Source: Eubacterium sp. (GTDB lineage: Bacteria; Bacillota_A; Clostridia; Lachnospirales; Lachnospiraceae). From it: DNA of 27,386 bases. How positions within the stretch are numbered: position 1 is the stretch's first letter; each line of letters starts with the position of its first letter. This document shows positions 17,214-26,325 of the stretch, piece by piece. Under the pieces are notes generated by a model, which worked only from the letters and a program-made list of their open reading frames with translations, had not been told where the DNA came from and searched no databases. The stretch covers positions 1-27,386 of the forward strand of contig JAILEL010000022.1 of NCBI GenBank assembly GCA_024687845.1, written 5' to 3'. A program made the position numbers and the translations under genes.

Positions 17214-18164
17214 TTACTTCCAGTCTTCAACAGGAACCTTCTGTTTTGAAACGATATCCTTGATAATACTTCTAGTCTCACTCAGACTCGATATTCCGGA
17301 ACCTGTTACAACTCTGTGAGCAAATACATACGGAGCCAGGAATCTTACATCATCCGGAGTAACGTATTCACGCCCTGATATAGCTGCAAAGCTCTGGGAA
17401 ATCCTCATAAGATTAAGTGATGCTCTCGGGCTTACACCTGAGAAAAGCTTGTCCGAATTCCTTGTTGCATCTGAAAGACTGACAATATAATCCATTACAG
17501 CTTTCTTAACAGTTACTGTTTTAATAGCCTTCGAAGCTTCTATTATTTCTGCTGCAGAAACAACTGCAGACACCTCTTTTTCAGGAGTGTCTACTATGAA
17601 ACGCTGAAGGATTTTTACTTCATCTTCATTACTTATTTCTCCCATGGTAAGCTTCACCATGAATCTGTCAAGCTGAGCTTCTGGAAGCGGAAATGTACCG
17701 GTAGTCTCAATTGGATTCTCAGTTGCAATAACTATAAATGGAGCTGCCAGTTCCCGTCCGACTCCATCCACCGTTACAAATCTTTCCTCCATTGCTTCAA
17801 GAAGTGCACTCTGAGTTCTCGGAGTAGCACGGTTAATCTCATCTGCCAGAAGTATATTTGTAAAAACAGGTCCTGCAATGAATTCAAATTCCTCAGTCTT
17901 CTGACTATAAATGTTCAGACCTGTGATATCCTGCGGCATCAGATCGGGTGTGAACTGAACACGCTTAAAATCAACATCTATACTGTCAGCTATACATTTA
18001 GCCATTGTAGTCTTACCTGTTCCCGGCATATCCTCCAGGAGGACATGTCCTCCTGAAAGCATTGCCGAAAAAACAAGTGAAAAAACTTCATCACTTCCAA
18101 TCATTACTGTGCGGATGTTCTCAAGAATCTTACTGTACAATCCGCGAATTTCCCTTAACTCCAT
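17214..18164 (-). CDS. MoxR-family AAA+ ATPase
   Basis: 316 residues, the typical MoxR size. Walker A is MPGTGKTT (46-53), Walker B is ILLADEINR (104-112), sensor 1 is ATENP (147-151), and an arginine-bearing LDRF element lies at 165-168. The C-terminal helical lid includes SPRASLNLMR. MoxR ATPases act as chaperone-like motors for partner proteins, usually the DUF58/von Willebrand A proteins encoded next door, and that partner follows here. It is the first gene after purL and is preceded by a candidate promoter with an internal palindrome. GAAGG lies about 8 bases before the ATG. Confidence 0.95.
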   Translation of the reverse strand: MELREIRGLYSKILENIRTVMIGSDEVFSLVFSAMLSGGHVLLEDMPGTGKTTMAKCIADSIDVDFKRVQFTPDLMPQDITGLNIYSQKTEEFEFIAGPVFTNILLADEINRATPRTQSALLEAMEERFVTVDGVGRELAAPFIVIATENPIETTGTFPLPEAQLDRFMVKLTMGEISNEDEVKILQRFIVDTPEKEVSAVVSAAEIIEASKAIKTVTVKKAVMDYIVSLSDATRNSDKLFSGVSPRASLNLMRISQSFAAISGREYVTPDDVRFLAPYVFAHRVVTGSGISSLSETRSIIKDIVSKQKVPVEDWK

Positions 18165-18182
18165 ACTTTTATACCTTCGATC

Positions 18183-18231
18183 TATTAATATTATGTCTTA
18201 GACTGCATGCAGTCACAACATAATATTAATA
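18183..18231. repeat. Nested inverted repeats in the moxR promoter region
   Basis: The perfect 14-bp arms 18183-18196 (TATTAATATTATGT) and 18218-18231 enclose a second perfect palindrome, GACTGCATGCAGTC (18201-18214). The whole 49-base element fills half of the purL-moxR gap. No T-run follows on the transcribed strand, so termination is unlikely. Operator or leader-RNA roles are both possible. Confidence 0.75.
18190..18218 (-). promoter_or_regulatory. Candidate promoter of the moxR unit with operator palindrome
   Basis: On the minus strand TTGTGA (18218-18213) and CATAAT (18195-18190) are separated by exactly 17 bases. The spacer is occupied by the GACTGCATGCAGTC palindrome, a classical repressor position. 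Transcription from about 18183 would give a short leader of about 20 bases containing GAAGG before the moxR ATG. Confidence 0.5.
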
Positions 18232-18262
18232 ATTCTTATCAACCGTGAATAGTAACCTCTTT

Positions 18263-21200
18263 TTACTTAAAATATTCAACACCTGACTCAAATATCTTCT
18301 GGTTCTTCTCTCCAGAAATATTGAGGTATGTATTTCTGTCACGACGCTCTGAATGTCCCATCTTTCCAAGAACTCTTCCGTCAGGACTTGTAATACCTTC
18401 GATAGCCATGTATGAACCATTGATGTTGTAATCCTCGTCCATTGTTACATTTCCATCTGCATCTACATACTGAGTTGCAACCTGTCCATTCTCGAAGAGG
18501 CGTCTCAGCCATTCATCCTTAGCAACGAAACGTCCCTCACCATGTGAGATAGGAATTGAATAAACTCCACCAAGAACTGCCTTACGAAGCCATGGGCTCT
18601 TATTTGAAACAACCTTTGTATATGCGATACGAGACTGATGACGTCCGATTGAGTTACGAGCAAGTGTTGGGCTGAGTTCTGTCTGTTCAACTATCTCACC
18701 CATAGGTACAAGACCAAGCTTGATAAGTGCCTGGAATCCGTTACAGATACCAAGTACCAGACCATCACGCTCGTTAAGGAGCTTCATCATCTCTTCCTTA
18801 ATCTTCTCATTTCTAAATGTAGTTGCGATGAATTTACCTGATCCATCCGGTTCATCACCACCTGAGAATCCTCCAGGGAACATTACGATCTGAGACTGTC
18901 TGATAGCCTTGGTAAATGCATCAACAGAATCTCTGATTCCCTGCTCATCCATGTTATTAAGAACGATAACCTCTGCCTCAGCTCCAGCTCTTTCAAATGC
19001 TCTTGCACTGTCATATTCACAGTTTGTTCCAGGGAATACAGGAATGAATACGTGTGGCTTTGCAATCTTATTCTTTGCAACCATTATATTCTTAGCCTGA
19101 TATACTCCTCCCTCGTATCCTGTAAGTGAAGGATTGTATCTGAACTTAAGCTCTGACTCAGGAGTTCCTTCCTTAGCAGCCTTCTCATAGTCCTTAACAT
19201 GGCCTTCAAATCTTTCAAGAACTCCTGTATCAACAGGGAATACCTTCTTAAGTCTTGATGTCCATGCATCGATTGCCTCTTCCATAGTAACTCTTGCTGA
19301 ACCATATTTGAATCTGCTCTTCTCTGAGATAGTTCCGATAACCTTTGCAGGTATTCCAAGGCTCTTAACATCATCTGGACGAACCTCCATAATGATAGAA
19401 CCATAATCCTTACGTCCCAGTTCTTCCTTAGAAACAACATTCTTATCAAGTTCAACACCGAACTTATTTCCAAAGGCCATCTTGCTGACAGCTTCAATGA
19501 TTCCTCCGAAGCCAACTGCAAATGCACTCTGAATCTTTCCTTCTGTTACGGCTTTTCTGATAAGTGCATACTTCTCAAGTACATCACTAAATACAGGAAG
19601 GTCATTTTCATCTTTCTTAATATCTAACTTAAGGAGTAAATTTCCAACTTCCTTAAGATCAGTTGTAACTACATTTGCTACTGTGTTCATGCAAACTGCA
19701 AATGAGCAAAGTGTAGGTGGAACATCTATATCATTAAATGAACCAGACATACTGTCCTTACCACCGATTGATGGAAGTCCAAGTCCTATCTGTGCCGAAT
19801 AAGCTCCGAGGAGTGCTGAAAGAGGCTTACCCCAACGCTTTGGATCCTCTGTCATTCTTTCAAAATACTCCTGGAAGGTGAGTCTTATCTTTGATACATC
19901 ACCACCGGCTGCTGCAATCTTTGCTACTGAATCAAGTACTGAGTAAACTGCTCCATGATATGGACTCCAAGACATAAGATATGGATCAAGTCCGTAGCTC
20001 ATCATGCTGACAGAAGTTGTTCTTCTGGTTCCAAGCATAGGAACTGTTGCAATCATTGTCTGCATAGGTGACAGCTGATATTTACCACCATAAGGCATGG
20101 TTACTGTATTTGCTCCGATAGTTGAATCGAACATTTCTACTAGTCCACGTTCTGAAGCAACATTAAGATCTGAAAGGATATCAAGCCACTTAGTCTTAAC
20201 ATCTGCCTTCTCATCCTTAAGGCTGCCATCAGCATTCTTGTAGCTGTATTCTTCTGTGCTGCCCTCTTCATCAATTCCTGCAAATGGCTTTACTTCTTCT
20301 GAAGGCATCTCAACCTCTGCTGTTGTCTCCTGATGAGCACCATTTGTGTTCAGGAAAGCACGGCTGATATTAACTATTTCCTTTCCTCTCCACTTCATAA
20401 CAAGTCGAGGTGACTCTGTAACTGTAGCAACCTTAACTGCCTCAAGATTTTCTTCTCTAGCGTAATCGAGTATCTTGTCAGCATCTTTAGGATCTACTAC
20501 AAGAGCCATTCTTTCCTGTGATTCAGAGATAGCAAGCTCTGTACCGTCAAGTCCGGCATATTTCTTAGGAACAAGGTCAAGGTTGATATCAAGACCATCA
20601 GCAAGCTCGCCGATAGCAACAGATACACCACCTGCTCCGAAGTCATTACATTTCTTAATAAGTGTTGTAACCTCAGGTCTTCTGAAAAGTCTCTGAAGTT
20701 TACGTTCTGTAGGCGGATTACCCTTCTGTACTTCAGCACCGCAGCTCTCAAGTGACTCTGAATTGTGAGCCTTTGAAGAACCTGTAGCTCCACCACAGCC
20801 ATCGCGTCCTGTACGTCCACCAAGAAGAACGATAATATCTCCAGGATCTGATGTCATTCTCTTCACATTATCCTTTGGAGCGGCTCCAATAACAGCACCT
20901 ATCTCCATACGTTTTGCAACATAGTTTGGATGATATACTTCCTGAACAAGACCAGTTGCAAGACCGATCTGGTTACCGTATGAAGAATATCCCTTTGCTG
21001 CTGTAGTAACAATCTTTCTCTGAGGAAGCTTGTTAGCAAGTGTCTCCTTAAGAGACTTTGTAGGATCAGCAGCTCCGGTTACACGCATAGCCTGATATAC
21101 ATAGGTACGACCTGACAGTGGATCACGGATAGCTCCACCAAGACATGTAGCAGCACCACCGAAAGGCTCAATCTCTGTAGGATGGTTATGTGTCTCATTC

Positions 21201-22183
21201 TTAAATGAGATCAGCCAGTCCTCAGTAACAATCTCCCCATCCTCATTTCTGATCTGAAGAGGTACAACGATAGTACAAGCATTTATTTCATCAGACTCAT
21301 CCAGATCATCAAGCTTTCCATCCTTACGAAGCTTCTTCATTCCCATAAGGGCGATGTCCATAAGGCAGGTAAACTTATCATCTCTTCCTGCATTTATCTC
21401 AGCCGCATCTTCAAGATATTTTTTAAATGTACCTTCGATAGCAGCCTTATATTTTCCTTCATCAAACTTAACGTCTGTAAGCTCTGTAGCAAATGTTGTA
21501 TGACGGCAGTGATCTGACCAGTAGGTATCTAAAACTCTGATTTCAGTCATAGATGGATCTCTCTTCTCTTCTGTAGAGAAATAATTTCTGATATGAAGGA
21601 AATCCTTATAGGTCATAGCAAGGCCAAGACTGTCATAAAGAGCTTTGAAATCCTCCTCTGACATGCTGCAGAATCCATCAAATATAGAAACATCTGCAGG
21701 CTCTGGATAATCAGCTACAAGAGTATCAGGCTTATCTCCAGCGCTTACTCTTGCTTCAACAGGGTTGATAACATAGGCCTCAATAGTTTTCTTATCCTCT
21801 TCTGTAAGGGTTCCCTTAACAGCATAGGTAATTCCTGATCTGATAATAGGCTGAGAAGATGCATCAAGAAGTCTTACACACTGCTCAGCAGAATCTGCTC
21901 TCTGATCAAACTGTCCTGGAAGGTATTCCATTGAGAATACAAACTCATCTGCTTCATGAGGAAATCCCTCTCTATAAACTATATCTACAGGAGGCTCTGA
22001 GAATACTGTAACTATAGCCTCTTCAAAAACCTCATCTGAGAGATTCTCAACATCGTATCTGACAAGCTCCCTTACTGAAACATCCTTAAGACTAAGATAT
22101 GCTCTGAATTCATTTGTCAGCTCATCAGCTCTGACAGCATACTCAGGTCTTTTCTCAACATAGATTCTTCTTACGTTACTCAT
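18263..22183 (-). CDS. purL: Phosphoribosylformylglycinamidine synthase (single-chain PurL)
   Basis: 1306 residues, close to the about 1295 of the E. coli large form. This ATP-dependent enzyme converts FGAR and glutamine to FGAM, the fourth step of purine synthesis. The order is an N-terminal PurS-like region, two linked AIR-synthase-like halves (TETHNHPTEIEPF-type metal/nucleotide loop; GGKDSMSG in the second half) and a C-terminal glutamine amidotransferase. The amidotransferase nucleophile is in GICNGFQ (Cys1147), with His and Glu in GHSER near 1277-1279. FPGGFSGGDE forms part of the same domain. No separate purS/purQ is needed. AGGAGG precedes the ATG. No other purine gene or purine riboswitch is visible nearby. 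Confidence 0.97.
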   Translation of the reverse strand: MSNVRRIYVEKRPEYAVRADELTNEFRAYLSLKDVSVRELVRYDVENLSDEVFEEAIVTVFSEPPVDIVYREGFPHEADEFVFSMEYLPGQFDQRADSAEQCVRLLDASSQPIIRSGITYAVKGTLTEEDKKTIEAYVINPVEARVSAGDKPDTLVADYPEPADVSIFDGFCSMSEEDFKALYDSLGLAMTYKDFLHIRNYFSTEEKRDPSMTEIRVLDTYWSDHCRHTTFATELTDVKFDEGKYKAAIEGTFKKYLEDAAEINAGRDDKFTCLMDIALMGMKKLRKDGKLDDLDESDEINACTIVVPLQIRNEDGEIVTEDWLISFKNETHNHPTEIEPFGGAATCLGGAIRDPLSGRTYVYQAMRVTGAADPTKSLKETLANKLPQRKIVTTAAKGYSSYGNQIGLATGLVQEVYHPNYVAKRMEIGAVIGAAPKDNVKRMTSDPGDIIVLLGGRTGRDGCGGATGSSKAHNSESLESCGAEVQKGNPPTERKLQRLFRRPEVTTLIKKCNDFGAGGVSVAIGELADGLDINLDLVPKKYAGLDGTELAISESQERMALVVDPKDADKILDYAREENLEAVKVATVTESPRLVMKWRGKEIVNISRAFLNTNGAHQETTAEVEMPSEEVKPFAGIDEEGSTEEYSYKNADGSLKDEKADVKTKWLDILSDLNVASERGLVEMFDSTIGANTVTMPYGGKYQLSPMQTMIATVPMLGTRRTTSVSMMSYGLDPYLMSWSPYHGAVYSVLDSVAKIAAAGGDVSKIRLTFQEYFERMTEDPKRWGKPLSALLGAYSAQIGLGLPSIGGKDSMSGSFNDIDVPPTLCSFAVCMNTVANVVTTDLKEVGNLLLKLDIKKDENDLPVFSDVLEKYALIRKAVTEGKIQSAFAVGFGGIIEAVSKMAFGNKFGVELDKNVVSKEELGRKDYGSIIMEVRPDDVKSLGIPAKVIGTISEKSRFKYGSARVTMEEAIDAWTSRLKKVFPVDTGVLERFEGHVKDYEKAAKEGTPESELKFRYNPSLTGYEGGVYQAKNIMVAKNKIAKPHVFIPVFPGTNCEYDSARAFERAGAEAEVIVLNNMDEQGIRDSVDAFTKAIRQSQIVMFPGGFSGGDEPDGSGKFIATTFRNEKIKEEMMKLLNERDGLVLGICNGFQALIKLGLVPMGEIVEQTELSPTLARNSIGRHQSRIAYTKVVSNKSPWLRKAVLGGVYSIPISHGEGRFVAKDEWLRRLFENGQVATQYVDADGNVTMDEDYNINGSYMAIEGITSPDGRVLGKMGHSERRDRNTYLNISGEKNQKIFESGVEYFK

Positions 22184-22217
22184 TTCTTTCCTCCTGGATT
22201 TTCCTTATCTTATAAAC

Positions 22218-22241
22218 TTGCGGTTAGTATTAAAACCGCAA
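22218..22241 (-). other. Hairpin upstream of purL
   Basis: A perfect 8-bp stem, TTGCGGTT/AACCGCAA, with an 8-base loop starts 10 bases after the stop of the preceding gene and about 35 bases before the purL ATG. Only GTTTAT follows on the transcribed strand, so it is a weak terminator candidate or a boundary/attenuation structure. Confidence 0.5.
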
Positions 22242-22251
22242 ATAGTTACAT

Positions 22252-23211
22252 CTATTTATGTATCTTCTTCATCATCTTTCCTATGATGATGTTCTGATAT
22301 ATAAGTGGGGCGTCCTGCATATAGAAAATGATTCCATCTGCGGGTGCCTTAACCTCTGCTAAAACATTACCATATATCGGATCTATTATCTGCCCCATCA
22401 AGTCCCCTCGCCTTACTTCTTCATTTACATTTCTAAGTCTTTTAAAGAAGCCGGCAGCCGTTGATTTGATACTGATCATTTCGTTTTCTTCCATTACGGT
22501 AGATATATTTCCGCCTAGGCTATTATATCTGATTATACCCATTCGTGACAAGAACCTTAGTGTAGCACTTACTGCTATATCTGCATATTCCTCATTAATT
22601 CTTTCTGTACCACCAGAATAAACGGAAAATGCAGCCGTTCCCGCCAATTGCCAGTTATAATTCAGAGTCCTCTTATCAAAGGATCTTACCTCATCAATAA
22701 GTACAAACGGAAGTCCAAACAGATTGGCAAGATTCGTGCTTTCATGTCCTGTTTTCATCATTCTTACATGAGGAATAAATCTTCCTCTCATGTAAAATGA
22801 AGGAAACTGGATTCCATACGAATAATCTGAAAGCTTGCTTAGTAGGGCTGCCGCTAGTCTGCTTGTGGCCGGTCCATCCGGATTACCCGGAAATTCCCTG
22901 TTAATATCAGAGTCATCTGAAAGCCATAGTTTTCTTCCTGCATTAAGCGAATTATAATTCACTGATGGAATCATCAGAATAGATTTGCCGTGAACTATGT
23001 CGCCGGCATCCTCCAGCTCTGAAAGTCTTGCTGAAAGCTTGGAGCAAATGTAAAGCTGCTGATGCTCATTTCCCCTCATTGCGCCTATAATTGCGGCGGA
23101 ATTTTCAGAAATCATAGGGTCTGCATAGCTTCCTGCCCCATACAAATATCCATATATTTTATGTTCTCCACTAAATGGTGTTTCATAGGAGAATAGTACT
23201 TCTTGTCTCAT
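22252..23211 (-). CDS. M14-like (succinylglutamate desuccinylase/aspartoacylase) protein, zinc site lost
   Basis: 319 residues with the overall layout of the AstE/AspA group of M14 carboxypeptidase-like proteins: a catalytic fold, then a C-terminal beta barrel (about 235-319, with VKAPADGIIFY). The DINREFPG substrate motif (102-109) is intact. The zinc ligands are not: the expected HGxE reads RGNE (46-49), the DxH region reads IQF (134-136), and no clear catalytic Glu precedes the SGG of VYSGGTE. I infer a non-catalytic binding protein or altered activity. Its ATG overlaps the stop of the next paralog by four bases (ATGA), indicating coupled translation. Confidence 0.7.
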   Translation of the reverse strand: MRQEVLFSYETPFSGEHKIYGYLYGAGSYADPMISENSAAIIGAMRGNEHQQLYICSKLSARLSELEDAGDIVHGKSILMIPSVNYNSLNAGRKLWLSDDSDINREFPGNPDGPATSRLAAALLSKLSDYSYGIQFPSFYMRGRFIPHVRMMKTGHESTNLANLFGLPFVLIDEVRSFDKRTLNYNWQLAGTAAFSVYSGGTERINEEYADIAVSATLRFLSRMGIIRYNSLGGNISTVMEENEMISIKSTAAGFFKRLRNVNEEVRRGDLMGQIIDPIYGNVLAEVKAPADGIIFYMQDAPLIYQNIIIGKMMKKIHK

Positions 23212-24164
23212 GCTCTTCCTCCTACAATACGTGCAAGGAGAGACCCTACCTCAATGGCTGGATACTCTCTAAGCGCACTAATAATACCACGTCTCGGTGC
23301 TACAACAACCTGTTCTATAGTTCCAGTAAGCACGTCAACGACAGAACCTATTTTCATACCAGGTTCAACCTTTTCGTGAACCTTTACATTTGGAATAAAA
23401 ATTCCACTGGATTCAGAATTCAGATAGGTTACATTCTTATCAAAAGCAACAGTTGGCTTTTTAATGTTTGAAGTAACTTCTCCCTGCCACATTCCGATAT
23501 CCTTCATCATGTTAAATATACCATCAACCAGTTGATTGCCATATACCTGGTCTATACGATAAGCATAACTGGACTCAGTTACACAGGCAGGAACTCCAGC
23601 CTTATTAAGCTCGTATACAAGACTTCCATCCTGTACCTGAGTAGAAGGATGAATCCAGACCATATCCGTATTCAGTTTAGTTGCAAATGGCATAACGCTT
23701 TCTATTACATCGTCATTAAGTCTGATCTGAAGAATCTCATTCAGATACATGTCACTGCCATGTACATCCAGACAAAATGCCGCCTGAGGTGCGTCATTTG
23801 TATTCAGAATATCACCTATTACTGCACTGGCAATATATTCTCCCAGAGTACCACTTTTGGTTCCTGGAAACATTTCATTCATATCCAGTTCAAGTCCTGG
23901 AATCTCTCTTGACTTAGCCTCTAGAGAAAGTGGATTGATAAATGGATAAATATCCACAATACCTGTCAGACTCTTGTAGTCTTCCTTTATACGTCTAAGA
24001 ACCTCATAACAGACAAACTCCCCTTGAAGCTCATCTCCATAAATACCGGATACAATACATATTCTTTTCTCATTACCTGTGATAATATCAGGCATGAGAC
24101 GATTCTTTTTTATCTTAAGAACCTCATTTACCATGAGGTTAACTCTCGCAATTGTATCTATCAT
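23208..24164 (-). CDS. M14-like (succinylglutamate desuccinylase/aspartoacylase) protein
   Basis: 318 residues, paralogous to the following gene. The first zinc motif reads YGDE (42-45), with Tyr in place of the usual His. The second, LDVHG (132-136), keeps its His135. DMNEMFPG (94-101) has Glu where relatives carry the substrate-binding Arg of DxNRxFPG. TESSY at 196-200 may supply the catalytic Glu197. The C-terminal beta-barrel domain (about 235-318) resembles that of AspA/AstE proteins. It begins 9 bases after recN, with AAGGGG as its ribosome site. It may retain partial metal binding, but a canonical zinc hydrolase is doubtful. The substrate is unknown; nothing in the context indicates arginine degradation. 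Confidence 0.75.
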   Translation of the reverse strand: MIDTIARVNLMVNEVLKIKKNRLMPDIITGNEKRICIVSGIYGDELQGEFVCYEVLRRIKEDYKSLTGIVDIYPFINPLSLEAKSREIPGLELDMNEMFPGTKSGTLGEYIASAVIGDILNTNDAPQAAFCLDVHGSDMYLNEILQIRLNDDVIESVMPFATKLNTDMVWIHPSTQVQDGSLVYELNKAGVPACVTESSYAYRIDQVYGNQLVDGIFNMMKDIGMWQGEVTSNIKKPTVAFDKNVTYLNSESSGIFIPNVKVHEKVEPGMKIGSVVDVLTGTIEQVVVAPRRGIISALREYPAIEVGSLLARIVGGRA

Positions 24165-24173
24165 TACAACCCC

Positions 24174-25826
24174 TTATTTTATCATCTCTCTGGCACTCGC
24201 AAGCACCGCATCGGTTACATTAGCTCCTCCTAGAAGTCTTGCAAGCTCCATAACACGGCCTTCCTCGTCTAACCCTCTGATATTTGTAATTGTTTTTTCT
24301 CCCACAACATTCTTCTCTATTACATATGCCGAATCTGCCTGAGCTGCTATCTGAGGCAAATGAGTGATTGAAATAATCTGCCTTGACTTAGCGAGATGAT
24401 GCATCATCTCACCAACCTTCTGAGCAGTAATTCCACTAATCCCCACATCGATTTCATCAAAAATAAGCGTTGGCGTATCTTCAGCTTCGGAAATAACTGA
24501 CTTTATAGCCAGCATAATCCTTGACATTTCACCACCTGATGCAGTTTCCACCAGAGGTCTCATCTGTTCACCAACATTTGTTGAAATAATAAACTGAGCT
24601 TTGTCAATTCCATTTGCAGTATAATCCGGAAGTCTGGTGAATTCCATATCGAATCTCACATCATTAAAGTTCAGTTCCTTCATTGCATCTGAAATAACAG
24701 CTGTAAGTTTCTTAGCATTCTTCTTTCTCTGCTTCGAAAGATTATCACTTGCTTCTTCCAGCTTTTTAAGACACTGTTTCTTCTCCTTCTCAAGTTTTAG
24801 AATAGTGTCTTCATATCCTTCCAGCTCTTCCTTCTGAGCCTTAAGCTCACTTAGTGTTTTCAGAACATCTGGAATCTCAGAACCATATCTTGCTTTAAGA
24901 GTATTAATAAGATTTAGTCTGTTCTCGGTCTCCTTCAGAGTTTCCTCATCAAACTCCATATCAGATGTATATTCTGCAAGCTGATGAGTAAAGTCATTAA
25001 GAAGTGCATCAATATCCAGAAGTGTACTGACAAGCTGATCACAGCCATTATCAATCTTGGAAAGTCCCTGAATCATCCGGGCCGCCCGGGATATCTGATT
25101 CCCGGCAGACATATCCTTATCATATCCTGTAAGCTGCTGGACTTCTGCTGCAATTTCAGCAATCTCCTGTGAATTACTGGCCTTTCTGAACAGCTCCTCT
25201 AGTTCTTCGTCCTCCCCTGGAACAAGCCTTGCTGATTCAATATCATTTATCTCATACTGAATATAATCAAGCTTCTTAGCACGTTCGGTCTCATCCATCT
25301 TGAGAGATTCGAGCCTGTTCAAAATATTCTTATAATTCTTATAAAGCTCTGATACTTCTTTCTTTAATTCTGTAACACCATCGCCGTAACTATCTACCAG
25401 CTCCAGATGCTTCTCCACCTTCATGAGAGTTCTCTGCTCATGCTGTGCGTGAAGACTTATCAGATATTCAGCTACCTTTTTAAGCTTTGCAATAGTAACT
25501 GTTTTGTCATTTATTCTATTGATACTTCTTCCATTGCTGAGTCTTCTGGAAATGATAACCTCACCATCTTCCACCTCTATTTCCTCATTCTCGAGTAAGC
25601 CTGCAACCCTGTCATCAACTGAAAACATCAGTTCAACAAGACCATCCTTCTCTGAATCTCTGAGAAGTCCCGCATCGAACTTACCACCAAGCCCTATACC
25701 AATAGAACCTATAATAATTGATTTACCTGCACCAGTTTCACCAGTAAGTATATTCAGACCTTCGGTCAGGTCAATGTCCAGTTCATCTATAAGTGCAATA
25801 TTTACAAGATGTATATTAACTAACAT
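24174..25826 (-). CDS. recN: DNA repair ATPase RecN
   Basis: 550 residues, normal for RecN, an SMC-like ATPase recruited to DNA double-strand breaks. Walker A is GETGAGKS (29-36), the ABC signature is SGGEMSR (430-436) and Walker B is TLIFDEID (453-460). Two long Glu/Lys-rich coiled-coil stretches lie at about 150-230 and 290-385. The ALIDELD and THLPQIAAQAD elements are characteristic of RecN. The argR gene lies 35 bases upstream, the conserved argR-recN pairing of Firmicutes. GAGGT lies about 12 bases before the ATG. Confidence 0.97.
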   Translation of the reverse strand: MLVNIHLVNIALIDELDIDLTEGLNILTGETGAGKSIIIGSIGIGLGGKFDAGLLRDSEKDGLVELMFSVDDRVAGLLENEEIEVEDGEVIISRRLSNGRSINRINDKTVTIAKLKKVAEYLISLHAQHEQRTLMKVEKHLELVDSYGDGVTELKKEVSELYKNYKNILNRLESLKMDETERAKKLDYIQYEINDIESARLVPGEDEELEELFRKASNSQEIAEIAAEVQQLTGYDKDMSAGNQISRAARMIQGLSKIDNGCDQLVSTLLDIDALLNDFTHQLAEYTSDMEFDEETLKETENRLNLINTLKARYGSEIPDVLKTLSELKAQKEELEGYEDTILKLEKEKKQCLKKLEEASDNLSKQRKKNAKKLTAVISDAMKELNFNDVRFDMEFTRLPDYTANGIDKAQFIISTNVGEQMRPLVETASGGEMSRIMLAIKSVISEAEDTPTLIFDEIDVGISGITAQKVGEMMHHLAKSRQIISITHLPQIAAQADSAYVIEKNVVGEKTITNIRGLDEEGRVMELARLLGGANVTDAVLASAREMIK

Positions 25827-25861
25827 GTAATGTTTTTACCTCTCATCTTCGCTGTATTTTT

Positions 25862-26317
25862 TCAGCTCCTAATCTTAGCCATTATTGCCTTAATCGTATC
25901 AATGTCCTGAACTGCTACAAAAATCGTATCATCACCGGCTATACATCCGGCAACGCCATCTATCTTCATGCCGTCTATAGCTGCCCCTACAGCCATAGCC
26001 ATGCCTGAATACGTTTTCACTACAATAATATTTCCAGCAGAAGAAACTCCTGTAACCGCACTGGAAAGAATCTGTTGATATGAGCCATTCTTACCAGCAT
26101 CCATCTGAAGTTTCAGATTGTCTGGAGCTGTGTATTTCTGTCCACCAGTTCCAATGTGTTTTTTTCTGAGTCCCAGCTCTCTTATATCCCTTGAAACCGT
26201 GGCCTGAGTAGTCTCATAGCCTTCCGTTTTCAGAGTAGCGAGAAGCTCCTCCTGCGTCTGTATCTCATTTTCAGATATAATTTTTAGGATTTCTTTTTGT
26301 CTTTTTATTTTATCCAT
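25862..26317 (-). CDS. argR: Arginine repressor/activator
   Basis: 151 residues. The N-terminal winged helix-turn-helix has the recognition helix TQATVSRDIREL (37-48). The C-terminal oligomerisation and arginine-binding domain has GCIAGDDTIFV (124-134), including the two aspartates that contact arginine. It is the arginine-responsive hexameric regulator of arginine synthesis and catabolism. No arginine pathway gene is in the window. The ATG has no clear Shine-Dalgarno site (the upstream bases read AAATTGGTATT), although the MDKIKRQKEIL opening fits the family. It lies between nadK and recN, the standard Firmicutes arrangement. Confidence 0.96.
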   Translation of the reverse strand: MDKIKRQKEILKIISENEIQTQEELLATLKTEGYETTQATVSRDIRELGLRKKHIGTGGQKYTAPDNLKLQMDAGKNGSYQQILSSAVTGVSSAGNIIVVKTYSGMAMAVGAAIDGMKIDGVAGCIAGDDTIFVAVQDIDTIKAIMAKIRS

Positions 26318-26325
26318 AATACCAA

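Noticed and set aside
22184..22251. Purine riboswitch or PurR box controlling purL
   Set aside because: The gap is 68 bases, too short for the aptamer plus expression platform, and no conserved purine-aptamer loops or PurBox-like repeats are visible.
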